A DNA stretch of 64,000 nucleotides from Komagataella phaffii GS115. Its lineage: Eukaryota > Ascomycota > Pichiomycetes > Pichiales > Pichiaceae. The DNA is taken from NCBI RefSeq assembly GCF_000027005.1, contig NC_012966.1, positions 1,426,001 to 1,490,000 of the forward strand, in the 5' to 3' direction. The notes under the pieces were generated by a model that was given only the letters and a program-made list of their open reading frames with translations, was not told the DNA's origin and ran no database searches. Below are positions 57,780 through 64,000 of the stretch, piece by piece (the stretch's first letter is position 1; every line of letters begins with the position of its first letter). The translations under genes were made by a program, and so were the position numbers.

Positions 57780-59645
57780 TTAAGCAGTGTCCTTAAGCCA
57801 GCCCTTTGCCTTTGCAATGGCATTTTCCCACAATCTCCATTCCTTTCTTCTGACCTCGTCGCTCAATGTGGCCTTGAAGTCCAAAGAAGTGTTCCCTGCA
57901 GCCAAGTACATCTTGTTACCCTCAAGAATGGCCTCGGTACATTCCTTCAAGGAACCCCAAATTCTATCTTCCTTAGGGACACCAAAACCGGCAGCAATGG
58001 CAGCTCCCAGTGCAGTACATTCAGGGTTGATGGAACGTCTAACAGTGACACATGGACCCAAAATATCAGCTTGGATCTGCATCATCTCGTCTGATTTGGA
58101 CATACCTCCGTCCACGGCAAGAACTGACAGAGGGTTGTGGCCAGTGGCCTTGGATGATTCCTCCAAAAAGTCAGCAGAAGCTCCTGCATCGCTGATCATG
58201 GCCTTCAAAATGGCTCTAGTTTGGAAACAGACACCTTCCAAAGCAGCTCTAGCAATATGAGAAGCTGAGGTGTATTGGGTCAGACCGAAAATGGTTCCTC
58301 TGGAGTTGGAATCCCAGTAAGGGGCAAACAATCCTGAAAATGCTGGAACAAATACCACACCTCCAGAGTTGTCAACTTGAGAAGCCAATGGTCCGACGTC
58401 CTGAGCCTTGGAAATCAAACGAAGGTTATCTCTTAACCATTGCACGACAGATCCAGCGACAGCAATCGATCCCTCCAAAGCATACTGTGGCTTAGAAGAG
58501 TGTTTGCCATCTTCGGACTCATCCAAACCTGGGAACCAATATCCCACAGTGGTCAAAGCACCGTGCTCAGAAATCAAAGTCTGATCACCAGTGTTGTACA
58601 GCAAGAAAGCACCGGTACCATATGTACATTTGGCATCACCCTTTCTGACAGCCAACTGTCCAACCAAAGAGGCAGATTGGTCACCCAGACATCCAGCCAA
58701 AGGAGCACCTTCAATAGTTTCCAGAAGAGCAAGGGCGTCATCAGTAAGGTAAGACTCAACATATCCAATAGACTCCAAGTGTGGGACCTTGAAGTGTCCG
58801 TAGACTTCTGCGGAAGATCTGATTTCTGGAAGGATGACTTTGGAAGTATCGACGTCCCAGAATTTCAAAAGTCTGTCGTCATATTTGTTGGTTTCAATGT
58901 TCATGAAGTTGGTTCTGGAGGCATTGGTAACATCAGTGACGTGGGATTTTTCGTTAGTCAAGTGGTAAATCAACCAAGAGTCAATAGTACCAAACATTAG
59001 ATCCCCATCAGCATTGTCATAGGCCTGTTTGACCTCAGGAACATGCTTCAGTAACCATCTGAACTTGGTTGCAGAAAAGTAGGTGGAGATTGGACAACCA
59101 CACAAGGTTCGCATTTCCTCTCTCTCCTTCTCAGAGTACTTGGCGGTGTACTCGTCAACAATATCGTTGTTTCTGGTATCGTTCCACACAATACCGTTGT
59201 AAAGAGGCTTTCCTGTCTTCTTGGACCAAACAACCGTGGTCTCTCTCATGTTGGCAACACCGATAGATATGAGCTTGTATTTATTTTTTTCATCTCGGTC
59301 CAAGTTCTTGTTCTCCATGGTGACTAAACAAGCAGCAAGACACTGAACGGCGTTGGCCAAGATGTGACTTGGACGACATTCAACCCAGCCTGGCTGAGGA
59401 AATTGCAAAGTTGGACCAGCCTTATTGTCAACGGACTCAACTTCCAAGTCGTCAGAAACTGTCAGGGAAATACCTTCGGAAGAGATGATCTGAGAACGCT
59501 TTCTTTTGATATCATCCTGAGCAGAGGTAGAGTACTCGATCTGGTGCTTGGCCACTTCCTGACCGTGGTAGTCAAAAAGAATAGCTCTGGTGGAGGTAGT
59601 ACCAATATCGATGGTAGCAACTAGTGGTGTATAGTCTTTTCCCAT
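57780..59645 (-). CDS. GUT1: Glycerol kinase
   Basis: 621 residues from ATG 59645 (MGKDYTPLVATIDIG); the frame continues upstream only through the promoter from a TTG. Phosphorylates glycerol to glycerol-3-phosphate, the first committed step of glycerol use. FGGY-family motifs: ATP-binding DIGTTSTRAILFD, MRETTVVW, GTIDSWLIYHLT, GCLGDQSASLVGQL, GTGAFLLYNTG and the C-terminal LAVDGGMSKSD. A ~30-residue insertion near residue 40-75 (KRKRSQIISSEGIS) is typical of yeast Gut1. Divergent from an aquaglyceroporin, suggesting coordinated glycerol uptake and phosphorylation. Confidence 0.97.
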   Translation of the reverse strand: MGKDYTPLVATIDIGTTSTRAILFDYHGQEVAKHQIEYSTSAQDDIKRKRSQIISSEGISLTVSDDLEVESVDNKAGPTLQFPQPGWVECRPSHILANAVQCLAACLVTMENKNLDRDEKNKYKLISIGVANMRETTVVWSKKTGKPLYNGIVWNDTRNNDIVDEYTAKYSEKEREEMRTLCGCPISTYFSATKFRWLLKHVPEVKQAYDNADGDLMFGTIDSWLIYHLTNEKSHVTDVTNASRTNFMNIETNKYDDRLLKFWDVDTSKVILPEIRSSAEVYGHFKVPHLESIGYVESYLTDDALALLETIEGAPLAGCLGDQSASLVGQLAVRKGDAKCTYGTGAFLLYNTGDQTLISEHGALTTVGYWFPGLDESEDGKHSSKPQYALEGSIAVAGSVVQWLRDNLRLISKAQDVGPLASQVDNSGGVVFVPAFSGLFAPYWDSNSRGTIFGLTQYTSASHIARAALEGVCFQTRAILKAMISDAGASADFLEESSKATGHNPLSVLAVDGGMSKSDEMMQIQADILGPCVTVRRSINPECTALGAAIAAGFGVPKEDRIWGSLKECTEAILEGNKMYLAAGNTSLDFKATLSDEVRRKEWRLWENAIAKAKGWLKDTA

Positions 59646-61011
59646 TATAGTAGATATATCTGTGGTATAGTGTGAAAAAGTAGAAGAAGAGTCTTTTTCA
59701 GTCCTTGAAATATAAAAGCAGCAAACGAAAAGTGGGCGAGTATTATTTATATACCAGTATGGTGGAGGAGTCGGCAAAGTACCCCAAGTTTCTCCCCATC
59801 GAATTTTGCTGGTTGAAAAAAAAACGGAGTGCGTGAGCTAACAGCAACCCCAACACCACTGTTATTATCGGAGCACGGAGTACGCATCTCTACCAGTTTC
59901 AGGATGCACATGCATTTTTATCCGTGTTTGGAGGGTGTTTAAGGAAAAAATGTGCTAACTCAAACGCCATTGAACCCAGCCAATAAACGATTCTGGGGTG
60001 TGGGGAGGGGGTGCGCAACCTTAATACCCCCCCTTCGGTGAAATAGCGACTTCACCATGAAGTGCTGGAATACTACGAGGAAAACGTTCTTTCTACGGCA
60101 AGCTCTCTGAAGTGCGTTGGATAAGCGGTGGCATCTTGCAAGCTATCAGATCGGGCAAACTTTTGACGCTCCGCAACCCCGGGAAAATTAACTACAAGAC
60201 GAATAAAAGAACCACCTGCACCTCCCCTCACCCCTTCAACAACAAAATATATAATGCCTTTTTTTGCTGGAAGGTCAATCTACTACACGTGATAAAGGTT
60301 TCAGGACCTGTTGCTTCGCACCAGATCCAATGGGGTATGCCGAGGTCAGTACCGTGTGGGGTCATAGCAGAGTCGGATCTTATTATCTCAGGAAGGAGTT
60401 AATTTATTCCGTTTCTTCCAGATTGAGAGATTTCAGCAATTTAACACCCTTCTTCTTCTCCGCCCCCTATCTCGCTATCCCCTATTTATCTCGCTTAATA
60501 AATGTTTAACCAGGGCAATTCCCCGAAGTTGTTTACCTTTCGGTATGACGTTATCCCCAATTTCGATTTCAAAGAACAATGCCACTTAAAATCAAGGCAA
60601 CACTATTGTTAGTTTCCCCCATAAAATCAAGAGAATGCAGGCTGCTAAATTGGGTCACTTGAAAGTTGGGGTCCGACTTGAAACAGTCAGGAGCGGAGTA
60701 TTGGATTAGTAAAGTTACCGATTCTTCCGTGCCAACAAATCTCCCAAAATAGAAAATACCGAGCAATTCTTTCCCGGCCTTGCAGGTGTTTGCTGTAGGA
60801 TGACCTAGATTTTTCCGTGTTTGATTCCGTCCATGCATCTCAAGTTATTTCCCACCGGCTAGCAAAGGTCCATTTCTCGGAACCAAAAATTCGGGAAGAA
60901 AAAGTCTGGAGAGCTAAGCTGGTGAAAGTTGCCATATTTTTTTATAAATTGATCAACGACGCAAATATTTGGTCTACTCTTTTCGCCTAAATCGGGATAG
61001 TAAACCTTTTC
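59646..61011. other. Shared divergent promoter region GUT1/aquaglyceroporin
   Basis: 1366 bp without a supported gene, the longest spacer in the window. Seen in it: the GUT1 TATA box; a G-rich block (59993-60012, with CTGGGG and GTGGGG, resembling Mig1 cores) followed by a seven-C run near 60027; CCAAT at 59980-59984 and again near 60326; and T-rich DNA with TTTATAAA (60941-60948) about 65-70 bp upstream of the aquaglyceroporin ATG. Open frames here have no coding character. Confidence 0.5.
59746..59753 (-). promoter_or_regulatory. TATA box of GUT1
   Basis: TATATAAA on the minus strand, 101-108 bp upstream of the GUT1 ATG, consistent with a strong regulated yeast promoter. Confidence 0.55.
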
Positions 61012-61992
61012 ATGTCATATTCAAAACCACAAATCCAAGAGACTGAAGACTCGGCCCACAGTATAGAAAAGCCATTTCTGGGTTCCTCCAACCAAGAACC
61101 AGATTTCTCTGCAATTGAAGAAGAGCTCCCTGAGATCAACAACTGGCTTGCTAAGGTCAGATATGAGTACAGAGACTACTTAGCTGAGTTCATTGGAACC
61201 CTAGTGTTGGTTGGATTCGGTGACGGTGTTGTTGCTCAGAAAGTCACATCTGGTGGCACTGCTGGTAACTATACGACTATCGTTCTTTCATGGGGTATTG
61301 CAGTCACCTTCGGTTTTATGGCATCTGGAGGTGTCTCCGGAGGTCACTTGAACCCTGCTGTCACTCTTTGCGCTGCCATTTTTAGGGGATTCCCCTGGAG
61401 GAAAGTCCCCGGTTACATGTTCTCTCAGATGCTAGGAGGTTTCATGGGTGCTTTCGTCGTTTACGGTACTTACATTCAAGCTATCGCTCATTTCGAAGGG
61501 GGAACCCAAAGAACTGTTTTCGGAGAGAATGCCACAGCAGGAATCTTCTGTACATATGCGCAACCATACCTGCACACCAAACATCAAGTTGTTTCTGAAC
61601 TTGTGGCTTCTGCGTTCCTGCAGTTTGGAATCTTTTCTTTAACAGATACCTCTAATGTGTCATCGTCACCATTTTGGTTCCCATTTGGTTTATTTTTACT
61701 GATTGTCGGAATTGGTTCATCTTTCGGATACCAGACGGGTTATGCCATCAACGCAGCAAGAGATCTTGCCCCTCGTATTGCATCCAGAGCCCTAGGTTAC
61801 GGTCCAGAGACATTTACTGCATATCACAACTACGCTTGGGTCCCTGCTGTTATTCCCTTCATCGGCTGTATTTTGGGAGGGTTCCTTTACGACTTGTTCG
61901 TCTTTACTGGATCAGTTTCCCCTCTTAATAAGCCTTATTTCGGTTTCGGCAAGTTTTTCAACAAGAAGTCCAAGGCTCCAACTATTGCCTAG
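61012..61992 (+). CDS. Aquaglyceroporin (MIP family) with NPA and NAA pore motifs
   Basis: 326 residues, ATG 61012. Six membrane spans and two half-helices of the MIP fold; first pore motif H-L-N-P-A at 112-116, second N-A-A-R-D at 247-251 (canonical N-P-A-R). The Asp after the Arg is a mark of glycerol-transporting members. Polar N-terminus (about 50 residues) and a short basic C-terminus (NKKSKAPTIA). It resembles fungal Fps1/Yfl054-type glycerol channels but without the long regulatory termini of Fps1. Location next to GUT1 supports glycerol uptake as its role. Confidence 0.9.
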   Translation: MSYSKPQIQETEDSAHSIEKPFLGSSNQEPDFSAIEEELPEINNWLAKVRYEYRDYLAEFIGTLVLVGFGDGVVAQKVTSGGTAGNYTTIVLSWGIAVTFGFMASGGVSGGHLNPAVTLCAAIFRGFPWRKVPGYMFSQMLGGFMGAFVVYGTYIQAIAHFEGGTQRTVFGENATAGIFCTYAQPYLHTKHQVVSELVASAFLQFGIFSLTDTSNVSSSPFWFPFGLFLLIVGIGSSFGYQTGYAINAARDLAPRIASRALGYGPETFTAYHNYAWVPAVIPFIGCILGGFLYDLFVFTGSVSPLNKPYFGFGKFFNKKSKAPTIA

Positions 61993-62551
61993 ACGGCACT
62001 AGTGAGAATGGGGCAATAGAAAAAAACCCATACATCACATTGACTAGTCATTTTTACTTAGTGTATACTAGATATAATAATAAAGCTACGATCATCACAG
62101 TGAAATATCTTTGATGGTCGGTCAGTATTAATCTTGTCACATGACCTACTTCCGTCTTCCCATGACTCCCTCCTAAGGTTGTGTGCGCTGGTGCGTCAGG
62201 TTCGGTCCCCGGGAGGAGTCTCGACCAATGGCTAGGTAGTGATAACAATCAAAGTTTATGAGACCAGTAGTTTGACACATAGTGCATTTATTGGAAATAT
62301 GGGGACACTACCTTCCGCCAATAGGAGACGAGAATACGACTAGACGTATCTCGTAAAGTCCCTCCGCCTCGATCTAGAACTGCCACCATATTTGAGGATC
62401 AAAGACCAGAAGAAGTGTCGTGCCAGTTTTTCAGATAAATCATTCGCCGAGATCAGTCGATCATCAGCGTTCAGTCCATGAGAACAAGGTGCTGGCTTGA
62501 CGTATCTTCAGGCAGCCAGCAGCTTTTTGTTTCAGCCTATCATCTTTGAGG

Positions 62552-62571
62552 CTTATCATCTTACTGATAAG
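62552..62571. promoter_or_regulatory. Inverted pair of GATAAG sites upstream of GLN1
   Basis: CTTATC (62552-62557) and GATAAG (62566-62571) form an inverted pair with an 8-bp gap, about 620 bp upstream of the GLN1 ATG. GATAAG is the binding core of Gln3/Gat1-type GATA factors that activate GLN1 under nitrogen limitation in S. cerevisiae. Function here is inferred. Confidence 0.5.
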
Positions 62572-63037
62572 ACTATGGGAAAAAACCCAAGAAAATGAGA
62601 TGTTTTATGTGAACGACCATTTACTTTTTTAGATAGGCAATCTTCTGCCCCGGTGAGTCTCCTCATTGGGCAATGTTGTAATTACACGACTAACAAATCA
62701 GAGGCGGTAAACGCTAGTCTCGGCAGCGTCATCGAGGTCAGTGCATACTCAACAATAGAAGGCGCGCAATCATTAGACAACTTGATCCATAGCCCGCAGC
62801 GTTTCTTCTCCAGAAAGTTCACTATAATTACCCGTAGAGGATTGGTTCAACATACAAGAAGATCAGCAAATCACCTTCAGTATTCGGCGACAAGATTTAT
62901 TTTTCACTGAGGTTTCAAAGCTTTTCAAATTTCAATATAATACTTCCCTATTAATCATGCATGCACCCTACAAGATTTCGCATTCTTTTTTTTACTACAG
63001 GAATTACTGACCAGGTGACTCTAAAATAGCTTTGAGG

Positions 63038-63045
63038 TATATAAA
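63038..63045 (+). promoter_or_regulatory. TATA box of GLN1
   Basis: TATATAAA, 142-149 bp upstream of the GLN1 ATG, followed by a T-rich leader. Confidence 0.55.
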
Positions 63046-63186
63046 TCACAAAGGCGCTGTTAGCAGACAGTTTTTTTCTTTTTCGTTTCTTACCTTCGGT
63101 CAACAATATTAATTCGCTTCAAGCTACTTAGTTCTCTCCATTATAAGAGAATCTTAATATAAACACCTATACATTACAATTACAAT

Positions 63187-64000
63187 ATGTCTTCATCCGA
63201 AATCATTGAAAACACTGCTTTGCTGCAGAAATATCAGTCCTTAGACCAGAGAGGTAAGATCATTGCCGAGTACATCTGGATTGATGCCAGTGGAGGAATC
63301 AGATCCAAGGGTAGAACCTTGAGCAAGAAGCCTTCTTCCATTGATGACCTTCCAGAATGGAACTTCGACGGTTCTTCCACTGGACAGGCTCCAGGTCACG
63401 ACTCTGACGTCTACCTGAGACCAGTCTCCTACTACGCCGACCCTTTCAGAAGAGGTGACAACATTGTTGTTCTGGCCGAGTGCTGGAACAACGATGGTAC
63501 TCCAAACAAGTTCAACCACAGACATGAGTGTGCCAAGCTGATGAAGGCCCACAAGGACCAGGAGGTTTGGTTCGGTCTGGAACAGGAGTACACCCTGCTC
63601 GACAAGTATGACAATGTCTACGCTTGGCCAAAGGGCGGTTTCCCAGCTCCTCAGGGTCCATACTACTGTGGTGTTGGTACCGGTAAGGTCTACGCTAGAG
63701 ACATGATTGAAGCTCATTACAGAGCTTGTATTCACGCCGGAATTAACATCTCCGGTATCAATGCTGAGGTCATGCCTTCCCAGTGGGAGTTCCAGGTCGG
63801 TCCTTGCAATGGTATCGACATGGGAGACCAGCTCTGGGTTGCCCGTTACCTGTTGCAGCGTGTTGCCGAGGAGTTCGGTATCAAGATCTCATTCCATCCT
63901 AAGCCACTGAAGGGTGACTGGAATGGTGCTGGTTGCCATACCAATGTTTCGACTTCCGCCATGAGAGTTCCAGGTGGTATGAAATACATTGAGGCCGCTG
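63187..64000 (+). CDS. GLN1: Glutamine synthetase, 5' part; runs off the right edge
   Basis: 271 codons from ATG 63187; the last ~100 residues are outside. Eukaryotic (type II) glutamine synthetase joins ammonia to glutamate using ATP. Motifs: beta-grasp N-terminal part ([19 protein letters not shown]), [30 protein letters not shown] (metal ligands), GPYYCGVG, and [12 protein letters not shown], ending in [14 protein letters not shown]. The coding DNA is more GC-rich and uses preferred codons (GGT, GTC, AAG, TAC), as expected for a strongly expressed gene. Confidence 0.97.
   Translation, partial: MSSSEIIENTALLQKYQSLDQRGKIIAEYIWIDASGGIRSKGRTLSKKPSSIDDLPEWNFDGSSTGQAPGHDSDVYLRPVSYYADPFRRGDNIVVLAECWNNDGTPNKFNHRHECAKLMKAHKDQEVWFGLEQEYTLLDKYDNVYAWPKGGFPAPQGPYYCGVGTGKVYARDMIEAHYRACIHAGINISGINAEVMPSQWEFQVGPCNGIDMGDQLWVARYLLQRVAEEFGIKISFHPKPLKGDWNGAGCHTNVSTSAMRVPGGMKYIEAA

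Larger units (their letters stand above)
61993..63186. other. Spacer upstream of GLN1
   Basis: 1194 bp with no supported gene. It contains GATA-type motifs at 62431-62437 and 62552-62571, a TATA box at 63038-63045, and pyrimidine-rich DNA before the GLN1 leader. I looked for tRNA-like folds around 62170-62260 and 62640-62760 and found none convincing. Confidence 0.5.

Noticed and set aside
59646..59777. 44-residue N-terminal extension of glycerol kinase
   Set aside because: Opens with TTG, overlaps the TATA box, and MGKDYTPLVATIDIG is the natural start.
62170..62260. tRNA-like T-arm string (ggttcggtcccc) upstream of GLN1
   Set aside because: No paired acceptor, D or anticodon stems can be drawn on either strand around it.

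Overview
The window is nuclear DNA of a budding yeast, almost certainly Komagataella (the Pichia pastoris complex). It has compact, mostly unspliced genes on both strands, short AT-rich spacers, and introns close to start codons with GTAAGT/GTATGT donors and TACTAAC branch points. The products fit Komagataella, including a 409-residue Pex12, a glycerol kinase beside an aquaglyceroporin, and a four-unit polyubiquitin. I see no transposon, viral, CRISPR or bacterial-type element, and no convincing tRNA or rRNA. About 41 protein genes are supported. Two run off the window: Ku80 on the left and glutamine synthetase on the right.

Layout. 1-5.4 kb: Ku80 and Sld2 diverge, followed by an unknown C-terminally membrane-anchored protein and a tandem pair of short-chain dehydrogenases. 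5.8-9.8 kb: a p32/Mam33-like mitochondrial protein, a mitochondrial dehydrogenase kinase and a medium-chain reductase. 10.3-16.8 kb (all minus): PXL1, TVP38, PEX12, RRN3. 17.2-26.8 kb: ECM29, then UBI4-ENT4-PRP19. 26.9-44.4 kb: EMC2, STE18, an unknown spliced gene, JSN1, GRR1, BIR1, VMA13, TIF5, CSN12, an Acf4-like gene and a small spliced membrane protein. 44.7-57.6 kb: a PDI-like protein, ERD2/PRE7 (convergent), PMT6/ELP2 (convergent), two poorly known genes, TSC13/SMD1 (divergent) and PRP38. 57.8-64 kb: GUT1 and an aquaglyceroporin diverge from a 1.37-kb spacer, then GLN1 begins.

Gene order gives independent support for many names. Several neighbour pairs and their relative orientations match the S. 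cerevisiae systematic map: YJR083-YJR091, YLL036-YLL039, YBL040/041, YGR199/200, YGR074/075 and YPR036/041.

Six genes need introns to be read correctly. Four (PRP19, VMA13, ERD2, PRE7) are confirmed because the spliced N-terminus restores the family's sequence. One (the small membrane protein) has a strong intron, and one (the gene beside STE18) is a weaker model. TSC13 carries an apparent one-base deletion in a seven-A run. Points of biological interest are a dehydrogenase with a presequence-like N-terminal extension and an internal TATA/start (possible dual targeting), an upstream ORF overlapping the VMA13 start codon, a glycerol uptake/phosphorylation gene pair, and an unrecognised spliced gene divergent from the G-protein gamma subunit.
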